Source: Chelatococcus composti (GTDB taxonomy: Bacteria > Pseudomonadota > Alphaproteobacteria > Rhizobiales > Beijerinckiaceae). From it: DNA of 64,000 bases. The notes under the pieces are model-generated. The model did not search any database. It saw nothing but the letters and a program-made list of their open reading frames with translations, and had not been told where the DNA came from. The position numbers and the translations under genes are program-made. Within the stretch, counting starts at the first letter, position 1. Every line of letters begins with the position of its first letter. Positions 1 to 8,094 of the stretch are shown here, piece after piece. The stretch is taken from assembly GCF_014201415.1 (NCBI RefSeq), contig NZ_JACHEH010000005.1, positions 186,001-250,000 of the forward strand, in the 5' to 3' direction.

Positions 1-23
1 CCTCGAGAAGAAGGAGAAAAGAC

Positions 24-278
24 GTGGGCCATCGTCCGTTTCGCGTTCCCGTCAAGCTGCGTGTCGGAAATTCCGGCACCTATGTTGCCGGCAGTGCCTG
101 GGAAGCGCTCGAGCTTCTGGAGCGTGACTGGCCCGCCGAGCGTGACAGTGCCTATCTTCGCGCCTGTGCCGCCTGCCGTGACGCCGTCGACGGCTTTCGA
201 GCGCCGGAATGGGCGCGTCGTGCCCTGGAGAATGCCGCGCGGGCCGCGGGCCTGCTGGCAGATCGGCATCGGTCGTAG
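24..278 (+). CDS. DUF982 family small protein
   Basis: 84-residue protein with the DUF982 layout: an N-terminal beta strand region with PVKLRVG, then SAWEALELLERDWP and a helical end with ARRALENAA. DUF982 proteins are short, common in Hyphomicrobiales and of unknown function. The GTG start is favoured because AAGGAG at 11-16 lies seven bases upstream and the length fits the family. It is the first gene in the window, so its promoter is not visible. The following genes (ferritin-like, DUF3008) are types often seen in general stress loci, which hints at a similar context but gives no function. Confidence 0.8.
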   Translation: MGHRPFRVPVKLRVGNSGTYVAGSAWEALELLERDWPAERDSAYLRACAACRDAVDGFRAPEWARRALENAARAAGLLADRHRS

Positions 279-323
279 GCAAGGGCGTGCGCCGCGGCTT
301 CGCGTCCGGGCCGCGGCGCAAAC

Positions 324-353
324 ATCCGTGCGGAGCAAATCCGTGCGGAACAA
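324..353. repeat. Tandem 15-bp direct repeat upstream of ferritin-like gene
   Basis: Two adjacent copies, ATCCGTGCGGAGCAA at 324-338 and ATCCGTGCGGAACAA at 339-353, differ at one base. They end about 60 bases before the start of the ferritin-like gene. They could be a regulator site or a simple duplication; nothing else in the window shows the same unit. Confidence 0.6.
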
Positions 354-415
354 ACGGTCTGCCATGCGGTTCGATCCGCATCCGCCGTTCGGCGGCCGAT
401 GGAAGGAGCAGACCC

Positions 416-913
416 ATGAAAAACAAGACGCTGGACGATCTCTTCTACGAAGGCCTGAAGGACATCTACTACGCCGAACGCCAGCTTCTGAAAGCCCTGC
501 CGAAGCTCGCGCGCGGCGCCTCCGCCCCGGAGCTCAAGGCCGCGTTCCAGCAGCATCGCGAACAGACCGAAGGCCATGTGGCCCGCCTGCAGCAGGTCTT
601 CGAGATCTGCGGCAAGTCGGCGCGCGGCAAGACCTGCCCCGCGATCGACGGCATCATCGAGGAAGGCGAGGAAATGCTCTCCGAGTACAAGGACACGCCC
701 GCCATCGATGCCGGCCTCATCGCTGCGGCGCAGGCCGCCGAGCATTACGAGATCACCCGCTACGGCACGCTGAGGCGCTGGGCCGAGGAGCTCGGGATGA
801 AGGATGCAGCCAAGCTCCTCAGCGAGACGCTGAAGGAGGAGGCGGCGACCGACGACCTGCTCACGCAGCTTGCCGACAAGGATGCGAACAGCCGGGCCCA
901 GCAGGCGGCGTGA
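416..913 (+). CDS. YciE/YciF (DUF892) ferritin-like protein
   Basis: 165-residue protein beginning KTLDDLFYEGLKDIYYAE, the hallmark of the DUF892 family (YciE, YciF). These fold as a ferritin-like four-helix bundle; the repeated E, H and Y positions (for example YYAERQ, HREQTEGH, AAEHYEITRYGT) are where the family places its candidate di-metal ligands. Family members are linked to osmotic, envelope and oxidative stress, with no firm reaction known. The ATG at 416 follows GGAAGGAG and matches the usual N-terminus, so upstream in-frame starts were dropped. A strong terminator follows, making this a short transcription unit with or without DUF982. Confidence 0.9.
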   Translation: MKNKTLDDLFYEGLKDIYYAERQLLKALPKLARGASAPELKAAFQQHREQTEGHVARLQQVFEICGKSARGKTCPAIDGIIEEGEEMLSEYKDTPAIDAGLIAAAQAAEHYEITRYGTLRRWAEELGMKDAAKLLSETLKEEAATDDLLTQLADKDANSRAQQAA

Positions 914-939
914 CGGCGTCGGCTCCGGCCCGACCGGGA

Positions 940-962
940 GGGCGGCTTTGGCCGCCCTTTTT
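940..962 (+). terminator. Rho-independent terminator after YciF-like gene
   Basis: GGGCGGC, a TTTG loop, then GCCGCCC and a run of five T. It starts 27 bases after the stop codon of the ferritin-like gene. Confidence 0.85.
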
Positions 963-1047
963 CGCGCCCACTGCCTGCGGCTCGCACGCAGGAACCGGCA
1001 TGGCCCCGAGCGGGTTGGTGCACAGGGGGAAACGAAAGGAAACCGTT

Positions 1048-1236
1048 ATGCCGGCCAAGTCCAAAGCCCAGCAGAGGGCAGCGGGAGCCGCGCTCGCCGT
1101 CAAGCGCGGCGAGAAGAAGAAAAGCGAGCTCAAGGATGCGTCGAAGGACATGGTGGAATCCATGTCGGAGCGCGAGCTGCGGAAGATGGCCTCCACCCCG
1201 CGCAAGGGAAAGCCCGAGCACGCGTCGAAATCCTGA
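1048..1236 (+). CDS. DUF3008 family small basic protein
   Basis: 62-residue, lysine-rich protein starting MPAKSKAQQRAAGAALAVKRG, typical of DUF3008. It carries the central ELKDASKDMVESMSERELRKMA helix and a basic tail (TPRKGKPEHASKS). No enzymatic residues or membrane segments are seen. AAAGGAAA precedes the ATG. Function is unknown; its small size, charge and company with the ferritin-like gene suggest a stress-related accessory protein, which is inference only. Confidence 0.85.
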   Translation: MPAKSKAQQRAAGAALAVKRGEKKKSELKDASKDMVESMSERELRKMASTPRKGKPEHASKS

Positions 1237-1297
1237 CGGTCCGCGACAGGCGGGAAGGGGGACGGGAAGGGGGAAGGGCCTCTCGGAGGGGCGGCAC

Positions 1298-1786
1298 GTG
1301 GAACAGGCTCTCGCCGACATCATGGCCGACATCCTGCCGCGCACGGCGGTGCCGTATCACGTGATGCTGGCGCGCATCTGCGGGGCGCTGTTGTGCGTCA
1401 CTGTGATCGGCATCGAGCGCGAGATGCGTGGCCGGCCGGCGGGCTTGCGCACGCATCTTCTGGTCGGCCTCGCGTCCGCCATCTTCGGCCTGCTGGCTGG
1501 CGAGGTCGTGCGGGCGCCGATCTACGACATCGAACAGGTGCGCTCCGATCCGCTGCGCGTGGTGGAGGCCGTCACCGCCGGTGTCGCCTTTCTTGCCGCC
1601 GGGCTCATCGTCTTTGCCAGGGGCGAGGTGCATGGACTGACCACGGGCGCGGGCGTGTGGCTCGCGGCCGCCATCGGCATGTCGGTGGGTTTCGGCTTCT
1701 GGATCATCGCTATCTTGGCGACCATCGTCGGCACCGTCGTGCTGCATCTTCTCTATGTGCTGGAGCGGCGCCTCGGCTGGAAGTGA
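1298..1786 (+). CDS. MgtC/SapB family membrane protein
   Basis: 162-residue integral membrane protein. Residues from about 25 on carry RICGALLCVTVIGIEREMRGRPAGLRTH, the signature of the MgtC/SapB domain, followed by three or four further hydrophobic segments (LLVGLASAIFGLLAG, VTAGVAFLAAGLIVF, WLAAAIGMSVGFGFW, IIAILATIVGTVVLHLLY). MgtC proteins act at the inner membrane; some restrain F1Fo ATP synthase or help growth in low magnesium. This copy has only the membrane domain, without the C-terminal ACT-like part of classical MgtC. The GTG at 1298 has a CGGAGGGG Shine-Dalgarno; the ATG at 1322 is an alternative. Confidence 0.8.
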   Translation: MEQALADIMADILPRTAVPYHVMLARICGALLCVTVIGIEREMRGRPAGLRTHLLVGLASAIFGLLAGEVVRAPIYDIEQVRSDPLRVVEAVTAGVAFLAAGLIVFARGEVHGLTTGAGVWLAAAIGMSVGFGFWIIAILATIVGTVVLHLLYVLERRLGWK

Positions 1787-1796
1787 ACGGGTCTGC

Positions 1797-1824
1797 GCCG
1801 GCCGGAACCGAAGGCCCGGCCGGC
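1797..1824. terminator. Possible hairpin between convergent genes
   Basis: GCCGGCCGG and CCGGCCGGC pair across a 10-base loop in the short gap between the mgtC-like gene and the convergent MFS gene. There is no T run on either side, so termination is only suggested by position. Confidence 0.35.
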
Positions 1825-1833
1825 ACCGCCTGC

Positions 1834-3063
1834 TCAGTTCGGCAGGGTCGCCGCAACCCTGCGCTCGCGCCCGAGCAGGGTGATCACGGGCGCGCCGAGC
1901 AGCATCACGAGGCCGCCCACCACCATGGTACTGACGAGGCCAAGCCCGTCCACGGTGAGCCCGCCGAGTGTGGCGCCGAGGGCGATGGCGATCTGGACGA
2001 GCGAGACGAGCAGGGCCGCGCCGGTCTCCAGCGCCTCCGCGGCGGCGCGGAACATGAAGGTCTGGGTCGTGATGGGCATGGCGCCGAAGGCCAGGCCCCA
2101 GACGACGATGATGGCGACCGCCGGCAGGGGAATCGCGCCGAAGGCTGCCAGGGCGAGCGCCGAGACGCCGAGGACGAGGGCCGTGGCGGCAACGGCCGAG
2201 CGTGCGTCCTTTCCGGCAAGCCAGCTGCCGACGATGTTGCCGAAGAAGCCGGCGACGCCGTAGGCAAGCAGCAGGCCTGTCACCACGCCCGAACCGAGGC
2301 CGGTGATCTGGACGAGAAAGGGCGCGATGTACGTATAGGCGAAGAATTGGCCGCCGAACATGACGAGGGCGGCGAGAAGGCCGATGCGGGCCTTCGGCAC
2401 GCGAAGCAGGGAGGGAAGGTCGCGCCAGCGGATGGCGCGTTGGGGCGGCAAGGATGGCAGAAGCCACGCCTGCGCGGCGAGCACGACGAGCCCGATCGCC
2501 GCCGCCGCTGCGAAAGCGATGCGCCAGCCGAAGATATCGCCAATGAAGGTGCCGGCGGGCACACCCGCAACCGTGCCGAGCGAGATGCCGGCGAAGATGA
2601 TGGCCGTGCCGCGCGTGCCGGTGGGCTCGGGCACGACGCGCGGGCCGATGGCAACGCCGATGCACCAGAAGCCTCCGACGCCGATGCCGAGCAGCAGCCG
2701 GCCCAGCAGCAACACGGGGTAGGAACTCGACAGCGCGACGACGAGGTTGGAGGCGACGAGCAGGCCGACGAGGACCATGAGGACGACGCGCCGGTCGAGC
2801 CGGCCGGCGCCCACCGTCACCGCCGGGGCGGCGATGGCGCCGAGGATGCCGGCCATGGTCACCATGAGGCCGGCCTGGCCCTCGGTGATGCCGATGTCGG
2901 CTGCCATTGCCGGGAGCAGGCCGACGGGCAGGAATTCCGCCGTCACGAGGGCGAAGGCGGCGGTGCCGACGGAGCCGGCGGCCAGCCAGTGGCGGGCCGT
3001 CGGACCTGCGGCTGCCGTGGGGACGCAATCGAGGCAACAGGTTCCCGTTGGGGCAGTGGACAT
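1834..3063 (-). CDS. MFS transporter, NepI-like DHA1 family
   Basis: 409-residue permease with 12 predicted hydrophobic segments. Its start region, AAFALVTAEFLPVGLLPAMAADIGITEGQAG, closely follows the NepI/YdhP branch of the drug:H+ antiporter-1 family, whose members export purine nucleosides, drugs or sugars. The loop motif GRLDRR between TM2 and TM3 and the TM5 antiporter motif region (GISLGTVAGVPAGTFIGD) are present. The ATG at 3063 has CCGGAG upstream and removes a non-family N-terminal extension. It is divergent from a TetR gene with an operator palindrome between them, so substrate-induced derepression of an efflux pump is the simplest reading. The substrate is not predictable. Confidence 0.88.
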   Translation of the reverse strand: MSTAPTGTCCLDCVPTAAAGPTARHWLAAGSVGTAAFALVTAEFLPVGLLPAMAADIGITEGQAGLMVTMAGILGAIAAPAVTVGAGRLDRRVVLMVLVGLLVASNLVVALSSSYPVLLLGRLLLGIGVGGFWCIGVAIGPRVVPEPTGTRGTAIIFAGISLGTVAGVPAGTFIGDIFGWRIAFAAAAAIGLVVLAAQAWLLPSLPPQRAIRWRDLPSLLRVPKARIGLLAALVMFGGQFFAYTYIAPFLVQITGLGSGVVTGLLLAYGVAGFFGNIVGSWLAGKDARSAVAATALVLGVSALALAAFGAIPLPAVAIIVVWGLAFGAMPITTQTFMFRAAAEALETGAALLVSLVQIAIALGATLGGLTVDGLGLVSTMVVGGLVMLLGAPVITLLGRERRVAATLPN

Positions 3064-3189
3064 GAATCCAGCTCCGGAAAGAGGCGATGGTGTCGGGTGG
3101 CGCGCGGCGCCGGGGGAACAGGGTGGCGAAACCTCCCTGGTGCTGCGGCAGCGTGCGCTTTGCGGCGCCGGCGGCAGGCTGATATTAAT

Positions 3190-3205
3190 GGAGCGATTGC
3201 TCCAG
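3190..3205. promoter_or_regulatory. TetR-type operator palindrome
   Basis: TGGAGCGATTGCTCCA, six-base arms around GATT, lies in the 195-base gap between the divergent MFS and TetR genes. It is 53 bases upstream of the TetR start and 126 upstream of the MFS start. Size and form fit sites used by TetR-family repressors that control divergent efflux pumps; no other copy was noticed in the window. Confidence 0.6.
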
Positions 3206-3258
3206 AATGAGCACACAGTTAGGCAACCGGGCAGGGCACGTCAAGAATTTAAAGAACG

Positions 3259-3882
3259 ATGGTTCCAGAAAGCGACATGGCGGAGCGGAAGCGCCCGCGC
3301 GGGCGGCCGCGTTGCTTCGACCGCGATACCGCGCTCGAGGCGGCCATGATGCTGTTCTGGGACAGGGGCTACGAGGCCACTTCCATGGACGACCTCGCCG
3401 AGGTGATGGGCCTCAGCCCCTCCAGTGTCTACGCCTGTTTCGGCAACAAGGAGAAGCTCTACGAGGCCGCGCTCGACCGCTATCTCGAAGGCCCCGGCAG
3501 CTATGTGGCGCGCATCCTCGCCGAGGACATCCCTGTGCGGACCGCGTTCGAGCGTCTGTTCGAGGCTGCCGCGCGCGAGCTGACCCGCGAGGGCCGGCCG
3601 GCTGGCTGCATGGTGGCGACGGCCGCGACGCATTGCTCCCCCGCGGCGAGCTCCGTGCGCGCCGCCCTCGCCGAGATGCGCGCCGACCATGTGGAGCAGT
3701 TCGAGGCGCGGATCCGCAGGGGCATCGCGGCCGGCGAGCTGCCGGCCGAGACCGATGCCGCGGCCCTTGCCCGTTTTCTGGCGACCGTCCTGCAAGGATT
3801 GACGGTTCAGGCGCGCGACGGCGCCTCGCGCGCGGAGCTGCAGGCGATCGGCCGCCTCGCCATGCGCTGCTGGCCGGCCTGA
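3259..3882 (+). CDS. TetR/AcrR family transcriptional regulator
   Basis: 207-residue repressor. Residues 12-60 form the TetR DNA-binding domain: RGRPRCFDRDTALEAAMMLFWDRGYEATSMDDLAEVMGLSPSSVYACFGNKEKLY, with the helix-turn-helix at about 37-56. The C-terminal ligand domain contains GCMVATAATHC, a pattern seen in the subgroup that regulates MFS pumps or oxidoreductases. ATG at 3259 is used; an in-frame ATG at 3277 (MAERKRPRG) is equally plausible. It probably represses both itself and the divergent MFS gene through the palindrome at 3190-3205. Confidence 0.88.
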   Translation: MVPESDMAERKRPRGRPRCFDRDTALEAAMMLFWDRGYEATSMDDLAEVMGLSPSSVYACFGNKEKLYEAALDRYLEGPGSYVARILAEDIPVRTAFERLFEAAARELTREGRPAGCMVATAATHCSPAASSVRAALAEMRADHVEQFEARIRRGIAAGELPAETDAAALARFLATVLQGLTVQARDGASRAELQAIGRLAMRCWPA

Positions 3883-3982
3883 AAAGAGCAGTATTCTGAA
3901 GTTTATAATGCGCAGTGGCGCTAAGTATATTCATGGTATTTCAGCAGTAAATACGGTTTAAGCTTCCGTTAAATTTACAATT

Positions 3983-4000
3983 TCGACGTTGTGACGTCGA
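3983..4000. promoter_or_regulatory. Inverted repeat upstream of repeat protein
   Basis: TCGACGT-TGTG-ACGTCGA, seven-base arms, in an AT-rich 201-base gap (3883-4083). It is 84 bases before the start of the next gene. Could be an operator or an mRNA hairpin; there is no T run. Confidence 0.4.
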
Positions 4001-4083
4001 CTTTTCGCTGTCTGTGGAATTTTTATTGTCGCGCAACGTGCGGGATCGCGATGTTGCGCGTCAAATTCATTGGGAGTTTTATC

Positions 4084-4728
4084 ATGCGATTAGCCGTCAA
4101 TATCACCGTCAGCGCCTACGGGGCCGGCATGACTCCGACGGGCAACTGGTACAGCACAATGCAGGCCATCACCCGACGGGACATCGGTTGCGAGCGCATG
4201 TCGCCGGCATGCCGACCGATGCCGATCTCCGTCTGCGGGAACGTTGCTTCCTCGCTGGCCACGCAGGGCGGCGCGTCGATCAACAGCGGCTGGACGTCGA
4301 TTACCAACGATGGCAAGGCGAAATCCGGCGGTCTGTTCGGCTGGCTCAAGGGTTTGGCCAAGGGCGTACTCGGAGCGGCCAGCAATATCCTGGGCCAGCT
4401 GCCGATCGTCGGGAACGTCTTTGGCGCTTTGAACGGGCTCGCGAAGGGGAACCTAGAGCAGGTGGTGCGGGCGCTGCCGATCGTCGGCAATGTCTATGAT
4501 GCCGCAAAGGGGCTGTTCTCCGGACAGTTCGGCAAGGCGCTCGAAGCCCTGTCGGGTTTCATTCCCTTCGTCGGTTCCGCGCTCCAGCTCGCCGGTGGCC
4601 TGCGCTCCGGCAGCCTCTCTGATCTGCTTGGCGGTGTCGCCGGCCTTGCGCTCGATTTCGCGACCCTTGGCCAGAGTCGTTTCCTTACCGGGCGTGCCAC
4701 GGCGAACTTTGCGCGTCTCTGGCCCTGA
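4084..4728 (+). CDS. Unrecognised protein with three IPxVG repeats
   Basis: 214-residue protein with no family I can name. The N-terminal 80 residues are polar with three cysteines (36, 43, 51). From residue 83 to 190 the protein is glycine-rich and hydrophobic and built from three related units: LPIVGNVFGALNGLAKG from 106, LPIVGNVYDAAKGLFSG from 131 and FIPFVGSALQLAGGLRSG from 159. Such IPxVG/DAxKGL segments occur in pretoxin regions of polymorphic toxins and in membrane-active peptides, but no toxin domain or signal peptide is evident. The ATG at 4084 follows GGGAG; longer in-frame starts lack one. AT-rich flanks and a transporter remnant downstream suggest transferred or rearranged DNA. 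Confidence 0.55.
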   Translation: MRLAVNITVSAYGAGMTPTGNWYSTMQAITRRDIGCERMSPACRPMPISVCGNVASSLATQGGASINSGWTSITNDGKAKSGGLFGWLKGLAKGVLGAASNILGQLPIVGNVFGALNGLAKGNLEQVVRALPIVGNVYDAAKGLFSGQFGKALEALSGFIPFVGSALQLAGGLRSGSLSDLLGGVAGLALDFATLGQSRFLTGRATANFARLWP

Positions 4729-4943
4729 GACCGGATTTGCGGGGACTGGCGCGAGTCGGTCGCGCCTTCGTCACACCTTCGTCTGAGCATGGCGATGCCC
4801 AGGTGCTGGCACCCACCCGGGCGACGTCGGAGCGGGCGGCATCTTCCGCCGCCCGCTCCTGTAAGGAGCTGGCGGGTCGGCCGGGGCCGCTTCTCCACCT
4901 CGGGCCGTCAGTCCGCCATTGCCTCGGCAAGAATGGCACAGAT

Positions 4944-5117
4944 GCGCGGATCGGCCGATTGGGCGCCATTGCGGCGGTCGGCCAGCTGCCGCTGCTGCAG
5001 CCCTTTTCCCGCCTGGCGATCGCGGCGGCGCTGTTCGGTGAAAGCGTCGGTGCCGCGATGGTGGCAGTCACCGCCGGCGTCGTCCTGTGTGTCGCTGGAG
5101 CCAAACGTTTCGCGTGA
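4944..5117 (+). pseudogene. 3' remnant of an EamA/DMT transporter
   Basis: The reading frame ending at 5117 encodes ARIGRLGAIAAVGQLPLLQ, then PFSRLAIAAALFGESVGAAMVAVTAGVVLCVAGAKRF. This matches the last helices of a drug/metabolite (EamA) transporter, where GQLxLLQP, LLFGE and a final VxxGVVLxxxG helix are conserved. Nothing upstream (4737-4943) in this frame resembles the remaining eight or nine helices and there is no credible start, so only the C-terminal fifth survives. It lies directly after the unrecognised repeat protein, which suggests a deletion or replacement event here. Segment 5118-5290 after it holds no gene I can support. Confidence 0.55.
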
Positions 5118-5290
5118 CGGCGCAAATACTACGCGGCGCCGACAGGCTGCCGCGTTCCATCATGCCCGTCCATTCTCAATTGTGCGAATCCCTCCGGCAC
5201 AAAAGCCAGTTGATTCCGACGATACAGAGGGTGCACAGTCTTTGGTTCAGAGGCTGACAATAAGAGGCCCACCAGAGGACAGAACGGCTC

Positions 5291-6046
5291 GTGACTGCCG
5301 ATATCATTTTATCGACGAGGGATCTGACGATTGAATTCAAGGGGTTCGTAGCAGTCGACGGGGTCAGTCTCGACGTCCGCCGAGGCTCGATCCATGCGCT
5401 GATCGGCCCCAACGGGGCCGGCAAGACGACCTGTTTCAATCTTCTGACCAAGTTCCTCACCCCGACGAAGGGAACCATCACCTTCAAGGGGAACGACATC
5501 ACTGCGCTCAAGCCGGCGACTGTCGCCCGGCTTGGGCTCGTGCGTTCCTTCCAGATCTCGGCCGTATTCCTGCAGCTGACGGCGCTGGAGAACGTCCGCG
5601 TCGCCCTGCAGCGCAAGCGCGGCGGCTCTTTCGACTTCTGGCGGTCGGAGCGGACGCTGCGCGCGCTCGACGGCGAGGCGATGGAGCTGCTCGATGCTGT
5701 GGGGCTCGCGGAATTCGCGGCCGTGCCAGCGGTCGAGCTCTCCTATGGTCGCAAGCGCGCGCTGGAGATCGCGACGACGCTTGCGCTCGATCCCGAGATG
5801 CTCCTGCTCGACGAACCGATGGCCGGCATGGGCCACGAGGACGTGGAGCGCATCGCCCAGCTGATCCGGCGCGTCTCGGCCAACCGCACGATCCTGATGG
5901 TCGAGCACAACCTGTCGGTCGTCGCCTCGCTGTCGGACCACATCACGGTGCTCGCCCGCGGCAAGGTGCTGGCAGAGGGGGACTATGCGACGGTCTCCGC
6001 CAATCCCGCCGTCGTCGAGGCCTATATCGGAGCCGGTCATGCCTGA
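5291..6046 (+). CDS. livG: Branched-chain amino acid-type ABC ATPase (LivG-like)
   Basis: 251-residue ATPase of the LivG type. Walker A GPNGAGKTT at 38-46, the LivG-specific region GLVRSFQISAVFLQLTALENVRVALQ, a variant signature motif LSYGRKRALEIATTLA, Walker B MLLLDEPMAGM and the H-loop VEHN are all present. It powers import of branched-chain amino acids or related small carboxylic/amide substrates at the cytoplasmic face. GTG start. First gene of a five-gene operon ordered ATPase, ATPase, binding protein, permease, permease, and it overlaps the next gene by eight bases. The atypical LSYG in place of LSGG is normal for this subfamily. Confidence 0.9.
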   Translation: MTADIILSTRDLTIEFKGFVAVDGVSLDVRRGSIHALIGPNGAGKTTCFNLLTKFLTPTKGTITFKGNDITALKPATVARLGLVRSFQISAVFLQLTALENVRVALQRKRGGSFDFWRSERTLRALDGEAMELLDAVGLAEFAAVPAVELSYGRKRALEIATTLALDPEMLLLDEPMAGMGHEDVERIAQLIRRVSANRTILMVEHNLSVVASLSDHITVLARGKVLAEGDYATVSANPAVVEAYIGAGHA

Positions 6047-6779
6047 GGCGGCGCGCGAGATCACGACGGCGGCGGCGACGGCACCGCTCCTGTCCGTGCG
6101 CGGGCTCAACGCCTGGTATGGCGAGGGCCACGTGCTGCACGGCATCGACTTCGACGTGGCGCCGGGCGAGGTGGTGACGCTGCTCGGGCGCAACGGCGCG
6201 GGCAAGACGACCACGCTGAAGTCGATCATCGGCATCATGCGCAAGCGCACCGGCTCCGTCGTGTTCGACGGGGTCGAGACGATCCGCATGCCGTCGCGCG
6301 CCATCGCCCGGCTCGGCATTGGCTATTGCCCGGAGGAGCGCGGCATCTTCTCCTCCCTGTCGGTGGAGGAGAACCTGCTCCTGCCGCCGCAGGTGCGGCC
6401 GGGCGGCCTCACCGTGGAGCAGATCTTCGAGCTCTTTCCCAACCTGCGCGAGCGGCTGGCGAGCCAGGGTACCAAGCTCTCCGGGGGCGAGCAGCAGATG
6501 CTCGCCATCGGCCGTATCCTGCGCACGGGGGCGCGGCTTCTCCTGCTCGACGAGCCGACGGAGGGGCTTGCTCCGGTCATCGTCGACGAGATCGGGCGCA
6601 CCATCGCGCGGCTCAAGAACGAGGGTTTCACCATCGTTCTCGTGGAGCAGAACTTCCGGTTCGCCTCGCGCGTGGCGGACCGGCACTACGTCGTCGAGCA
6701 GGGGCGGGTGGTCGACATGATCCCCAACGCGGAACTCGACGCCAACATCGACAAGCTGCACGCCTATCTCGGCGTCTAG
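6039..6779 (+). CDS. livF: Branched-chain amino acid-type ABC ATPase (LivF-like)
   Basis: 246-residue second ATPase of the Liv-type importer. LNAWYGEGHVLHGIDFDV, Walker A GRNGAGKTT, the LivF hallmark GIGYCPEERGIFSSLSVEENL, signature KLSGGEQQMLAIGRIL, Walker B LLLLDEPTEGLAP and VEQN are in order. It pairs with the LivG-like protein to form the ATPase heterodimer. The ATG at 6039 lies inside the end of the upstream gene, consistent with translational coupling. Confidence 0.9.
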   Translation: MPEAAREITTAAATAPLLSVRGLNAWYGEGHVLHGIDFDVAPGEVVTLLGRNGAGKTTTLKSIIGIMRKRTGSVVFDGVETIRMPSRAIARLGIGYCPEERGIFSSLSVEENLLLPPQVRPGGLTVEQIFELFPNLRERLASQGTKLSGGEQQMLAIGRILRTGARLLLLDEPTEGLAPVIVDEIGRTIARLKNEGFTIVLVEQNFRFASRVADRHYVVEQGRVVDMIPNAELDANIDKLHAYLGV

Positions 6780-6826
6780 CACCTGCGGCACACCGCAGAG
6801 GGGAACAAACGAGGAGGAACAAGTCC

Positions 6827-8029
6827 ATGAAGACAGGACGCATGTTGCTGGCGACGGCGCTGGTTGCCCTGTTCGCCGGCGGGGCCGAGGCCCAGGTTTC
6901 GGTGAAGCTGGGCGTGCTCAACGACCGCTCCGGCGTCTATGCCGACCTTTCGGGCGAGGGCTCCGTCATCGCCGCGCGCATGGCCGCGGAGGATTTCAAG
7001 GCCGAGGAGAAGGGCATCAAGGTCGAGATCGTCTCGGCCGACCACCAGAACAAGCCCGACATTGGCTCCAACATCGCGCGCCAGTGGTACGACCAGGACG
7101 GCGTGGACGTGATCCTCGACGTGCCGACCTCGTCGGTGGCGCTCGCCGTCAACCAGATCACGCGCGAGAAGAACAAGATCTTCATCAACTCCGGCGCGGC
7201 GGCTTCCGACCTCACGGGCAAGCAGTGCTCGCCCAACACCATCCACTGGACCTACGACACCTGGGCGCTGGCCAACGGCACCGGCAGCGCCATGGTCAAG
7301 GCCGGCGGTGACAGCTGGTTCTTCCTGACGGCGGACTACGCCTTCGGCCACGCGCTCGAGCGCGACACGATCGCCGTCGTCGAGAAGTCCGGCGGCAAGG
7401 TGCTCGGCACGGTGCGCCATCCCTTCCCGGGCAGCGACTTCTCCTCCTTCCTGCTGCAGGCTCAGTCTTCCGGCGCCAAGGTGATCGGCCTCGCCAACGC
7501 GGGGGGCGACACCATCAACTCCATCAAGCAGGCCGCCGAGTTTGGCATCACCCAGGCGGGCCAGAACCTCGCCGGGCTGCTCGTCTTCATCACCGACGTC
7601 CACGCCCTCGGCCTGCAGACGGCGCAGGGTCTCGTCCTCACCGAATCCTTCTACTGGGACCTGAACGACGACACCCGTGCCTTCGCCAAGCGCTTCGCTG
7701 AGCGCAACGGCGGCAAGATGCCGACCATGGTCCATGCCGGCGTCTATGCCGGCACACTGCACTACCTCAAGGCCGTCGAGGCGCTGAAGGACAAGGACCC
7801 CGCCAAGGTGATGGCGAAGATGAAGGAGATGCCGACGGACGATCCGCTCTTCGGCAAGGGCCAGGTGCGGGCCGACGGCCGCAAGGTCCACGATATGTAT
7901 CTCTTCGAGGTGAAGAAGCCCGAGGAATCGAAGGGGCCGTGGGACTACTACAAGCTCATCGCCACGATTCCCGCCGCCGAAGCCTTCCGCCCGCTCGAGG
8001 AGGGCGAGTGCCCCCTCGTCAAGGGCTGA
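6827..8029 (+). CDS. Liv-type ABC substrate-binding protein
   Basis: 400-residue periplasmic binding protein. A signal peptide (MKTGRMLLATALVALFAGGAEA, cleavage before QVS) is followed by the Peripla_BP_6 fold opening SVKLGVLNDRSGVYADLSGEGSVIAARMA. It is the ligand-specific part of the importer. The subgroup with LNDRSG and DVPTSSVALAVNQITREKNKIF differs from true leucine-binding LivK and is often linked to aromatic, urea-like or amide ligands in this order, so the substrate is left open. GAGGAGG precedes the ATG closely. A stable hairpin follows the stop codon, which would favour higher expression than the permeases. Confidence 0.9.
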   Translation: MKTGRMLLATALVALFAGGAEAQVSVKLGVLNDRSGVYADLSGEGSVIAARMAAEDFKAEEKGIKVEIVSADHQNKPDIGSNIARQWYDQDGVDVILDVPTSSVALAVNQITREKNKIFINSGAAASDLTGKQCSPNTIHWTYDTWALANGTGSAMVKAGGDSWFFLTADYAFGHALERDTIAVVEKSGGKVLGTVRHPFPGSDFSSFLLQAQSSGAKVIGLANAGGDTINSIKQAAEFGITQAGQNLAGLLVFITDVHALGLQTAQGLVLTESFYWDLNDDTRAFAKRFAERNGGKMPTMVHAGVYAGTLHYLKAVEALKDKDPAKVMAKMKEMPTDDPLFGKGQVRADGRKVHDMYLFEVKKPEESKGPWDYYKLIATIPAAEAFRPLEEGECPLVKG

Positions 8030-8036
8030 CGTGACG

Positions 8037-8062
8037 GGCCGGGGCGGTCCTTCGCCCCGGCC
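8037..8062 (+). terminator. Intra-operon hairpin after binding-protein gene
   Basis: GGCCGGGGCG and CGCCCCGGCC form a perfect 10-bp stem around a GTCCTT loop, followed by TTTCC. It sits between the binding-protein gene and the permease genes. Such hairpins act as partial terminators or protect the upstream mRNA 3' end. Confidence 0.6.
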
Positions 8063-8094
8063 TTTCCGCCACGCGTGCACGGGCCGGACGGGAG

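Noticed and set aside
1393-3210. 605-codon plus-strand frame across mgtC-like and MFS genes
   Set aside because: Charged, low-complexity translation typical of the wrong strand of a membrane-protein gene.
3883-5290. Prophage or integrative element
   Set aside because: AT-rich flanks and a gene remnant are present, but there is no integrase, tRNA target or flanking direct repeat.
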